Source: a bacterium
Lineage (GTDB): Bacteria > Latescibacterota > Latescibacteria > Latescibacterales > Latescibacteraceae
DNA: 5,041 nucleotides
NCBI GenBank assembly: GCA_021372535.1
Contig: JAJFUH010000044.1
Location: 1 to 5,041, forward strand
Reading direction: 5' to 3'
Made by a program: the position numbers and the translations under genes. Every line of letters begins with the position of its first letter. Position 1 is the first letter of the stretch. The notes under the pieces were generated by a model. It was not told the origin of the DNA and searched no databases. It saw only the letters and a program-made list of their open reading frames with translations. This document shows, in pieces, positions 1 to 5,041 of the stretch.

Positions 1-1104
1 GCAGTCCCTGCCTTTGACCCAGCTTACAGCGAGAGGTTCCACAACGGGACCCGATGCGCCGCCGAAACGGCACCTCAAAAACCCCCCGTTCCATGTTATC
101 CAGTACACCCATCCGTCCATCGCCGGGCCGTCCGTATGACCGCGGAGAAGGGCGCGCGCCTTTTCGTAGGGATTTTCCGGCGGCGAAACCTCGTAACGCT
201 CGAATTTGTTGTATTCGGGGTCGAAGCTCAGGAAACGTATCTCCTTGTCGCTGCTGTCGCAGCTCCAGACCTTTCCGGTTTCTTCATCGAGGAGCATGGC
301 GCGCTGCCACATGGTCCAGCCGTTGGGCGGACAGCCGGCGTAGCGCACCTTCTTGTTGATGCAGTCCCAGCAGAGGATCATTTTAAAGGCACCGGAAGCA
401 ACGAGTCTCCCGCGCGCCCGGTCGAGCTTGAAGCAGGGAAGGTTGCTCCCGACAAGGGGAACTCCCCAGTTGTGCGCCTCGTGCGTGTAGATATTGTAGC
501 TGAAAAGCCAGCTCCCGCGGTATCCGTTCGCATACCAGACCGAGTCGGGATAGACACCGTAGTGGGTTGCTCCCCAGAGGGTACCGTCCGGCATGATGCC
601 CATCTCGCCGTGGACTTTACCATCGGTATAGGAGTATTCCGTCCACCCGAGCAGATTGTCGACATCGAGCACCTTGAAAAGCGTGTTGCGGACCGGGCAG
701 TATTCGTACAGGTTGATCTGGCATCCCTGACCGCGGTGATCGCCCACCGAGAAGAAGAACCGGTTGTCGTCGCTCCGGGTGACATGCGCCCAGTTTGCCC
801 AGCCTGCCATGTACTGCTGGCCCTCGGTGAAATATTCGGGTACCATATCGGGGAGAATTCTCAGCTTGACCGTGGGAGGTTCCTTCGCCACGATATAGTT
901 ACTATCGGCAGGTTTAGTGGCGGGGGGAGTGAGGAACGATTCCGAACGGTCGACGATAAAATCCGTTTTTTCACGGAGCCCGAGCTTGTCGAACTGATCG
1001 TTGAGCTTTTTGCGTTCTTTTTCACTGTCGCTCAGATTCTGGGCATCGAGCGCAGAAAACGAGAGCAGTACCATACACAGAATAACGATATTACTCCGGA
1101 GCAT
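1..1104 (-). CDS. Exported beta-propeller-like protein, cysteine-rich, 3' end beyond the window
   Basis: The minus-strand frame is open for 368 codons from ATG at 1104 to the window edge, so the C-terminus is missing. The start is supported by AAGGAGGTT at 1112-1120 and by a signal peptide: a short basic start (MLRS), a hydrophobic core at about residues 5-19, and a likely signal peptidase I site after ALDA, residue 21. A charged, helix-like stretch follows (about 25-50), then a proline-rich linker (about 59-90). From about 105 onward there are repeated strand-turn units of the beta-propeller kind, for example NRFFFSVGD (114-122), DGTLWGATH (173-181), GRLVASGAF (232-240), GKVWSCDSS (277-285) and DGWVYWITW (330-338), spaced about 45-60 residues apart. 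Nine cysteines lie outside the signal peptide, including C245-W-D-C248. No catalytic motif or named family is recognised. The protein is probably periplasmic or surface-exposed. It diverges from the secreted protein at 1841, and its missing C-terminus could carry a similar sorting tail. The reading frame and export are well supported; the fold is inferred from the repeat pattern. Confidence 0.88.
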   Translation of the reverse strand, partial: MLRSNIVILCMVLLSFSALDAQNLSDSEKERKKLNDQFDKLGLREKTDFIVDRSESFLTPPATKPADSNYIVAKEPPTVKLRILPDMVPEYFTEGQQYMAGWANWAHVTRSDDNRFFFSVGDHRGQGCQINLYEYCPVRNTLFKVLDVDNLLGWTEYSYTDGKVHGEMGIMPDGTLWGATHYGVYPDSVWYANGYRGSWLFSYNIYTHEAHNWGVPLVGSNLPCFKLDRARGRLVASGAFKMILCWDCINKKVRYAGCPPNGWTMWQRAMLLDEETGKVWSCDSSDKEIRFLSFDPEYNKFERYEVSPPENPYEKARALLRGHTDGPAMDGWVYWITWNGGFLRCRFGGASGPVVEPLAVSWVKGRDC

Positions 1105-1111
1105 ACCGCTT

Positions 1112-1120
1112 AACCTCCTT
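1112..1120 (-). promoter_or_regulatory. Strong ribosome binding site for the 1-1104 gene
   Basis: Read on the minus strand this is AAGGAGGTT, an almost full complement of the 16S 3' end, seven bases before the ATG at 1104. It fixes both the strand and the start of the leftmost gene. The long open frame on the opposite strand has no comparable site. Confidence 0.85.
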
Positions 1121-1335
1121 TTCGCCTGAAATACGATGGTCAAGCATCACGATACATATAAAAACTTCAATAATATGGTTTGTATACATGATTTCACCAA
1201 CTGTTTTCTTTACGGTTACAGCGGATTAAAATAAACCTTCATGGCAATCACATTGCACAGGCTTGTAAAACAGAGAAAACGGAGGGTTTCAGACACATGA
1301 TCAATGTTAACCATGTACCGGCGACAATGACCGTT

Positions 1336-1353
1336 ACCCGGTAAACCCGGTAA
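1336..1353. repeat. Tandem 9-base repeat ACCCGGTAA
   Basis: ACCCGGTAA occurs twice head to tail (1336-1344 and 1345-1353). The core CCCGGTAAA recurs at 1565-1573, just beyond the terminator, and a partial inverted match TACCGG lies at 1316-1321. The spacing and the position between divergent promoters would suit a regulator binding site, but the function is a guess. Confidence 0.5.
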
Positions 1354-1383
1354 AGGAAAATTTATGAATCATAAGAAAAATAA

Positions 1384-1412
1384 TTGACTTTAAAAAATCT
1401 AATGTTTATTCT
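1384..1412 (+). promoter_or_regulatory. Candidate sigma70-like promoter of an orphan transcript
   Basis: TTGACT (1384-1389, five of six consensus bases) is followed after exactly 17 bases by TATTCT (1407-1412, four of six). Transcription would start near 1419 and run into the terminator at 1527-1556. AT-rich DNA yields such matches by chance, so the downstream terminator is the main reason to take it seriously. Some phyla of this group use a different promoter consensus, which lowers confidence. Confidence 0.35.
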
Positions 1413-1418
1413 TCAAGC

Positions 1419-1556
1419 AGTACTACTCCTTTCAAATTATCCATAAAAATATTGAGCTTCTTACGTTTGCAACAGAACATGATAGTTACCGCTGTCGATT
1501 ACGGGAACAAAAACACCTTATAACGTCCCGATAAAGCAGATTTTATCGGGTTTTTT
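1419..1556 (+). ncRNA. Candidate small RNA or attenuated leader, about 140 nt
   Basis: This interval lies between a promoter-like pair and a strong intrinsic terminator and contains no gene with a start codon and ribosome binding site. The only ATG frame is 14 codons (1479-1520, stop at 1521-1523), with no Shine-Dalgarno. The stop falls three bases before the terminator stem, which could also suit a leader peptide. A five-base alternative pairing, CGGGA (1502-1506) with TCCCG (1526-1530), would compete with the terminator stem, a weak hint of attenuation. It could be a free-standing small RNA, a leader for the gene at 1841, or the relic 3' end of a lost gene. It matches no RNA family I recognise. 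Confidence 0.3.
1527..1556 (+). terminator. Intrinsic terminator, plus strand
   Basis: CCCGATAAA (1527-1535) pairs perfectly with TTTATCGGG (1542-1550) around a six-base loop and is followed by six T. There is no matching A tract directly on the left, so it works best for plus-strand transcription. No plus-strand gene ends upstream of it in the window, which makes it an orphan. Confidence 0.8.
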
Positions 1557-1759
1557 CCCTCTGTCCCGGTAAATGAGGATAGCACGAGACGAAACCGGGC
1601 GAAAAGAAATGATCATTATTCCCAAAACAATCCATACGTTAGTAAAACCTATATTTACAAGATATTTCGAGCTTTTATTACAATTTTGCCGGATGTTGCC
1701 GTTACTATTTCAATAATCAGCCGCATCAGGTAACATGGTTTTCAGATTAACGTGAACAG

Positions 1760-1772
1760 TAAAGGAGGTGAT
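1760..1772 (+). promoter_or_regulatory. Perfect anti-Shine-Dalgarno complement, not at a normal start
   Basis: TAAAGGAGGTGAT is a 13-base complement of the usual bacterial 16S rRNA 3' end. The nearest ATG (1771-1773) starts only two bases after the GGAGG core, which is too close for efficient initiation. The coding start at 1841 is about 70 bases downstream. It could be a ribosome standby site, the start signal of a short leader frame (1771-1920, stop included, overlapping the next gene out of frame), or a chance relic. Confidence 0.45.
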
Positions 1773-1787
1773 GGACCGAAAGAAATA

Positions 1788-1796
1788 TGCTAAAAT
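1788..1796 (+). promoter_or_regulatory. Candidate extended -10 element for the 1841 gene
   Basis: TGCTAAAAT fits the extended -10 pattern TGnTATAAT with one mismatch. A start near 1803 would give a leader of about 38 bases, which is reasonable. No good -35 box is visible upstream. If this is the real promoter, the perfect Shine-Dalgarno at 1760-1772 would not be in the mRNA. Confidence 0.25.
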
Positions 1797-1825
1797 CCTG
1801 ATATTTTACTACAAAGGTATTCATG

Positions 1826-1834
1826 AAAAGGGGA
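1826..1834 (+). promoter_or_regulatory. Ribosome binding site supporting the start at 1841
   Basis: AAAAGGGGA ends six bases before the ATG at 1841. A second in-frame ATG at 1823 has a weaker AAAGG at 1813-1817, five bases upstream. The later start is preferred because it gives a classic short signal peptide beginning MKKTLL; the earlier one only adds MKRGNT. Confidence 0.6.
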
Positions 1835-1840
1835 AATACA

Positions 1841-3583
1841 ATGAAAAAAACGTTACTGACGTTTGTAGTAATTGCGCTATCCGCATCATGTATTTTCGCC
1901 GCAAATTTTGTACCCAGTAAAACAACAATCACCGGTCCGGGTGTGGTTCAGTACGATTTTGCCGGGAAGTCCATCGATGTTCCAGTGACTGTATCCGGAA
2001 CTCCGGCGCTCGTCACTTTTTTATTGTTCACCAAAGACAAGGCCGACCAGATAGTCAACATCCAGAACGGTTTTCTGGGCTGGCATTATGTCAACAAAGT
2101 CGATACGTGCATATTTTTCTCCTCGGCGAAACCGTTCGATGTGGGGAATGGCACAATCACCTGGGACGGTAAAGACCAGGACGGTAAAATGGTCCCCGCG
2201 GGTGTATACACCTACTACCTCTGGGGATATGATCATGCCCACCAGCGGGTCATGGCGATGTATAAATACATCCCGTCTTTCGATACCGAGATAATCGAGA
2301 CGGACGGAACCGGACAGCCGCTCACCAATCCGCTCTTTTGCGGACGCTGGTGGAGATGGACCCTCGGCACCGACCCGATGGACTCGACCCTGATCGAAAC
2401 CACCAAAATCAATGTCCCGAGCGGCTACGGCACAAAAAACCGTTATGCTGTCGACCCCAGAGACCATAATTATGTATATCTGCCCATGCATAACAAGGAC
2501 AGCTTTACTGGAGGTCTCTTCAAATACCAGTGGGTGCCGAACGGTGACGCTGTACAGGAGACTACATGGGGAGATAACGGCGCGGTACTATGGAGCCAGC
2601 CCGACTTCTATCACATGAACGCCACCAATGACAACAATTACCTCTATGTTACCTCGAACCCGTACAAGGAAACCGATGTTTACAACGATTTCCGCATTGT
2701 AAGCTTCGATGGAAACCTGGAACAGGTCATCGACTTTGCCCGCTTCTGGGGTGACCTTGACGATCTTGCGAATGGCGGGCAGGCGAATGGCGGTCCCGAC
2801 CTGCATTACCAGCGCGGCGAGCTGATTTACTTCGGCTGCCACTGCTCCTCGATCCAGCAGGTGGTGAACCCTGTCCGGGGAATGGAAAACCAGGATGATT
2901 TCGTCGTATATGTCAACCAGAACGGCGACTATATCCTCGACTACAACTTCCAGGAAGATTCCCCCAAACCATGGGTAAACAACGATTTCAACGCCGGAAC
3001 CGAAACATACGGTTATGTCGGCGATGTCAATGGTTTCGGCATGGAGTGCATCTATGACCTCGGCGCTCTTTCGTTCGGCCTCCTGGCCCCCGATGGCACG
3101 GGAGTCAATCACTTTGCGTTCGCCGGCGAAACCGCCAATGGCAAGTACGGCCTTGTCATCTGCGACAACGGCTCGGCTTTCGACGGATTATACTCCACCA
3201 AAGGTAAGGCCATAGAAGGTCAATATGAAGGCGCTGTGGACGGCAATACATGGTATTCCGGCCAGGATTCTTTCAAGGGTATCCTCACCAATGCCCCGCT
3301 GGCGGTTGAAGAGGCTCCGGCCGCCTTCTCCGTCGCCCAGAATACCCCCAATCCGTTCAACCCTTCAACGTCGATCAGCTTCTCTATCGCCAACGCCGGC
3401 AATGTCACGGTCGAAATATTCAACGTGGCAGGCCAGAAGGTTTCCACGGTTACCAATGAATTCATGGATGCAGGCACACATTCCTTAACATGGAACGCTT
3501 CCTCACTCTCGGCCGGTGTCTATTTCTACACAGTCAAATCCGGCGATTTCTCCAAAACCATGAAGATGACGCTCCTGAAATAA
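1841..3583 (+). CDS. Secreted propeller-like protein with C-terminal FlgD-like / type A sorting-type domain
   Basis: A complete 580-residue protein. Residues 1-20 form a signal peptide (MKK start, hydrophobic core, cleavage after CIFA). Cysteine 17 does not sit in a proper lipobox, so a lipoprotein is unlikely. Residues about 25-131 resemble a FlgD-type Ig segment ending in ITWDGKDQDGKMVPAGVYTY, the usual WDG-DxxG-GxY pattern. The middle (about 200-460) has propeller-like strand pairs such as NYVYLPMH, NYLYVTSN and GELIYFGCHC; ANGGQANGG is a small internal repeat. Residues 496-580 are a typical C-terminal sorting-type domain: FSVAQNTPNPFNPSTSISFS, VTVEIFNVAGQKV, LSAGVYFYTV and a final KMTLLK. 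In Bacteroidota such tails direct type IX secretion and surface attachment; in allied phyla the export route is less certain. No enzyme active site is recognised, so binding or a structural surface role is as likely as catalysis. It is transcribed alone, ends 23 bases before a terminator, and diverges from the propeller-like gene on its left. Confidence 0.93.
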   Translation: MKKTLLTFVVIALSASCIFAANFVPSKTTITGPGVVQYDFAGKSIDVPVTVSGTPALVTFLLFTKDKADQIVNIQNGFLGWHYVNKVDTCIFFSSAKPFDVGNGTITWDGKDQDGKMVPAGVYTYYLWGYDHAHQRVMAMYKYIPSFDTEIIETDGTGQPLTNPLFCGRWWRWTLGTDPMDSTLIETTKINVPSGYGTKNRYAVDPRDHNYVYLPMHNKDSFTGGLFKYQWVPNGDAVQETTWGDNGAVLWSQPDFYHMNATNDNNYLYVTSNPYKETDVYNDFRIVSFDGNLEQVIDFARFWGDLDDLANGGQANGGPDLHYQRGELIYFGCHCSSIQQVVNPVRGMENQDDFVVYVNQNGDYILDYNFQEDSPKPWVNNDFNAGTETYGYVGDVNGFGMECIYDLGALSFGLLAPDGTGVNHFAFAGETANGKYGLVICDNGSAFDGLYSTKGKAIEGQYEGAVDGNTWYSGQDSFKGILTNAPLAVEEAPAAFSVAQNTPNPFNPSTSISFSIANAGNVTVEIFNVAGQKVSTVTNEFMDAGTHSLTWNASSLSAGVYFYTVKSGDFSKTMKMTLLK

Positions 3584-3605
3584 TTTATTCCCCTGTTATC
3601 GATAC

Positions 3606-3640
3606 AAAAAAGACCCGGAATTCACCTTCCGGGTCTTTTT
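3606..3640. terminator. Bidirectional intrinsic terminator between convergent genes
   Basis: AGACCCGGAA (3611-3620) pairs perfectly with TTCCGGGTCT (3627-3636) around a six-base loop, flanked by an A tract on the left and a T tract on the right. It can therefore stop transcription from both sides. It lies 23 bases after the plus-strand stop at 3583 and about 190 bases after the minus-strand stop at 3833. Confidence 0.9.
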
Positions 3641-3680
3641 GTTGTCGTTTACCTGTACTGTTTGATACGGGTCTATAAGA

Positions 3681-3712
3681 GGGCTGTGTAAAAGCACATT
3701 TTTCACGAGCCC
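3681..3712. repeat. Imperfect hairpin in the convergent intergenic region
   Basis: GGGCT, GTG and AAAA (3681-3693) pair with TTTT, CAC and AGCCC (3699-3712), with one T-T mismatch, one bulged G and a five-base loop. No T tract follows on either strand, so it is not a standard terminator. It would sit in the 3' untranslated region of the right-hand gene if that transcript runs to 3606-3640. The left arm, GGGCTGTGTAAAAG, is reminiscent of some insertion-sequence ends, but no transposase or partner end is visible. Confidence 0.45.
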
Positions 3713-3832
3713 CATGGCGAAATGTATTGTTTTTTGCTGTCAAGGGCGTGTAAATCGGGCTCTGCACGCGTTGTTGCCAGGGCAGTGAATATGCTGTTTC
3801 CTCCATTCCGACTTTGACATCCGCTGATTCCA

Positions 3833-5041
3833 TCAGTTGTTGTCATGTTGTTCCTGCACGAAAAGGTGTGGTTCCATAATTTTAAAATGAGATGCTACAT
3901 ACGGTTCCCGATCCTGGCTGTTTGCAACAACGATGGTAACAACATTATTATCCCCCGAGGCGAAATCGATCGTCATGATGTTTTTTTGGGGTGGAGCAAG
4001 CCAGAAACCTTTTTCATCGAGTATGCCTATTCCCACCCCACCTTGTATGGTCATCAACGACGCAGAAAACGTGAGTTGTGACTTTGGGGGAACAGGGATC
4101 GGTGGACTCATAAGCTGATACCCCCACGCCGTTGAGTCACCGATCGATTCGAGTTCACTATCGCTAACCGATAAAAGTTGTGAGTTAGAATTCTGCGATG
4201 TTGGAATCCATTGAGGGAAAGGAGGTATTGGAAGTTTTTGAGTGTAAGAGTTCTGCAATGATCTTAGAAACAAGAGACTGTATTTCGAAACAAGAGACTG
4301 ATTCTTTTGATATTTGTTGTGTTTTATCATTAAACGACAATTATCTTTAACCATATCAAACATAAAAATTTTTGGAACGACTTTGTATACTGACTCAATA
4401 TTTTCCGATTGAACAATAATTGATTGAAGATTTAAATTCTCTTCAGGTAGACAATATATATCAATTGAATCTTTTTCTATATCTCCATATACCCAAACGA
4501 TGAGAAGATATGTACCCTTTGAAAGTATATTCGTAACTGGTATATCTTCATCGAAGTTTGTATTTTGCCATTCTTGCACAAGAGTCTGTTCCGGTATTAT
4601 GGTCGTTTTCCCGTTTTCCATCATGGCAATATGCATAGTCTTATCACTGTTTGTGACACGATTATACAAATAATATGAGTTTTTCATATTCTTATTGTAG
4701 AGTATGACCCCACTCAGTTCAAGAGGTTGAATAAGCTGGCGAAGACGTGTAATACGCTCAGAATACATAGGAACCCGGTTGTTCTGAATATCTCCCCCCC
4801 AATAGTGAAGAAACCAGGCTAAATAATCAAGCCTGAAAACGAAGCCATCGTGGTTTTTAGGTATCTCGGATAAACTAAAATCAACCGTTTCTATAAAACT
4901 TTTATTGTGAATACCCCCGGCCATCCAACTTTCAGAAGTTGTATAAATACCATTTTTTTTATCAGATAATCCTGTAATGGCAGCCATATCAGAGAGAGCC
5001 CTAAGTTCCTGGTCAAAAGTAATTCCAGCAGAATCGGACGG
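3833..5041 (-). CDS. Unrecognised protein with C-terminal beta-sandwich-like module, 5' end beyond the window
   Basis: The minus-strand frame is open from the right edge to TGA at 3833-3835, giving 402 residues without the N-terminus. An ATG at 4987 is possible, but the frame stays open 18 codons further and has no well-spaced ribosome binding site there, so the true start is probably outside. I do not recognise the main body. It has an aromatic hydrophobic stretch, FVFRLDYLAWFLHYWGG, at 67-83, strand-rich sequence at about 165-225, and a proline-rich linker (KLPIPPFPQWIP, 269-280). Residues about 305-395 form a separate module with SPPIPVPPKSQLTFSAS followed by GGVGIGILDEKGFWLAP. That recalls carbohydrate-binding or jelly-roll domains, which often open with a P-I-x-V-x-P-G/K strand; this is a resemblance, not an identification. 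No signal peptide can be judged. The DNA for the body is markedly AT-rich while the C-terminal module is not. The gene converges on the secreted protein to its left and shares its terminator. Confidence 0.85.
   Translation of the reverse strand, partial: PSDSAGITFDQELRALSDMAAITGLSDKKNGIYTTSESWMAGGIHNKSFIETVDFSLSEIPKNHDGFVFRLDYLAWFLHYWGGDIQNNRVPMYSERITRLRQLIQPLELSGVILYNKNMKNSYYLYNRVTNSDKTMHIAMMENGKTTIIPEQTLVQEWQNTNFDEDIPVTNILSKGTYLLIVWVYGDIEKDSIDIYCLPEENLNLQSIIVQSENIESVYKVVPKIFMFDMVKDNCRLMIKHNKYQKNQSLVSKYSLLFLRSLQNSYTQKLPIPPFPQWIPTSQNSNSQLLSVSDSELESIGDSTAWGYQLMSPPIPVPPKSQLTFSASLMTIQGGVGIGILDEKGFWLAPPQKNIMTIDFASGDNNVVTIVVANSQDREPYVASHFKIMEPHLFVQEQHDNN
4267..4300. repeat. Two direct copies of a 14-base repeat inside the right-hand gene
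   Basis: GAAACAAGAGACTG occurs at 4267-4280 and again at 4287-4300, a 20-base period. Because 20 is not a multiple of three, the copies are read in different frames (QSLVS and YSLLF), so this is a DNA-level duplication, not a protein repeat. The frame stays open through it. Confidence 0.75.

Larger units (their letters stand above)
1105..1840. other. Divergent intergenic region (736 bases), no convincing protein gene
   Basis: This stretch separates two divergently transcribed genes for exported proteins and is more AT-rich than either. It holds the ribosome binding site and, presumably, the promoter of the left gene. A weak minus-strand promoter possibility is TTGGTG at 1195-1200 with TATTAT at 1170-1175, but the 19-base spacing is too long for confidence. 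It also holds a plus-strand promoter-like site at 1384-1412, an intrinsic terminator at 1527-1556, three CCCGGTAAA copies (1337, 1346, 1565) and a perfect Shine-Dalgarno sequence at 1760-1772. The open frames here are short and lack well-placed ribosome binding sites: 14 codons at 1479-1520, 47 at 1573-1713, and 49 at 1771-1917. One seven-codon frame at 1364-1384 does follow an AAGGA. I see no tRNA, rRNA or recognisable riboswitch. Confidence 0.7.

Noticed and set aside
136-1113. A 325-codon open frame on the plus strand
   Set aside because: It lies antisense to the leftmost gene, has no Shine-Dalgarno, and its translation shows no signal peptide or family pattern. The minus-strand frame has a strong ribosome binding site, a signal peptide and coherent propeller-like repeats.
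1364-1387. A seven-codon frame after an AAGGA sequence
   Set aside because: It is too short to support as a gene, and its stop overlaps the promoter-like TTGACT.
1573-1716. A 47-codon plus-strand frame just after the orphan terminator
   Set aside because: No ribosome binding site precedes it and no promoter is evident between the terminator and the ATG.
1747-1932. A 61-codon minus-strand frame over the start of the secreted-protein gene
   Set aside because: It is antisense to the signal-peptide region; its hydrophobic look is a by-product of that.
2021-3112. Minus-strand open frames of 156 and 174 codons (2021-2491 and 2588-3112)
   Set aside because: Both lie entirely inside the well-supported secreted-protein gene and have no recognisable domains; they are antisense shadows.
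3681-3694. Possible insertion-sequence end (GGGCTGTGTAAAAG)
   Set aside because: There is no transposase, partner inverted repeat or target duplication in the window, so it is reported only as a hairpin.
3585-3833. An 82-codon minus-strand frame whose ATG overlaps the stop of the right-hand gene (TGATG), as in coupled genes
   Set aside because: It runs through the 3681-3712 hairpin and the bidirectional terminator, ends just after the neighbouring gene's stop, and has no Shine-Dalgarno or protein-like pattern. The overlap is probably chance.

Overview
The window looks like chromosomal DNA from an uncultured bacterium of the FCB type (the Fibrobacterota, Chlorobiota and Bacteroidota assemblage and allied candidate phyla). 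The main evidence is the C-terminal tail of the central gene. It is a textbook FlgD-like Ig / type A sorting-type domain, with a QNxPNPFNP opening, a VxVxIFNxxGQxV core, an SAGVYFY motif and a final kkMTLLK, which these phyla attach to many exported proteins. I cannot place the organism more precisely from sequence alone. I see no tRNA, rRNA, CRISPR array or intact mobile element.

Layout: (1) Positions 1-1104, minus strand, hold the first 368 codons of an exported protein with beta-propeller-like repeats and many cysteines. It has a strong ribosome binding site and a signal peptide, and it runs off the left edge. (2) Positions 1105-1840 are a 736-base divergent intergenic region. It contains a plus-strand sigma70-like promoter and a strong intrinsic terminator about 140 bases apart with no convincing gene between them, three copies of CCCGGTAAA, and a 13-base perfect anti-Shine-Dalgarno complement about 70 bases upstream of the next gene. 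(3) Positions 1841-3583, plus strand, hold a complete 580-residue secreted protein: signal peptide, FlgD-like Ig segment, propeller-like middle and C-terminal sorting-type domain. (4) Positions 3584-3832 hold a symmetrical terminator placed to serve both convergent genes, plus an unexplained hairpin. (5) Positions 3833-5041, minus strand, hold the 3' part of an unrecognised protein with a C-terminal beta-sandwich-like module. Its upstream half is much more AT-rich than the rest of the window.

The first two genes are divergently transcribed and both encode exported proteins with propeller-like repeats, so they could share control from the intergenic region and act together at the cell surface. 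That is inference; neither shows a catalytic signature I can name. The third gene faces the second across the shared terminator and need not be functionally linked. No known defence or other named system is recognisable. The most interesting unexplained signals are the orphan transcription unit, the stranded perfect Shine-Dalgarno sequence, and the composition mosaic in the third gene.
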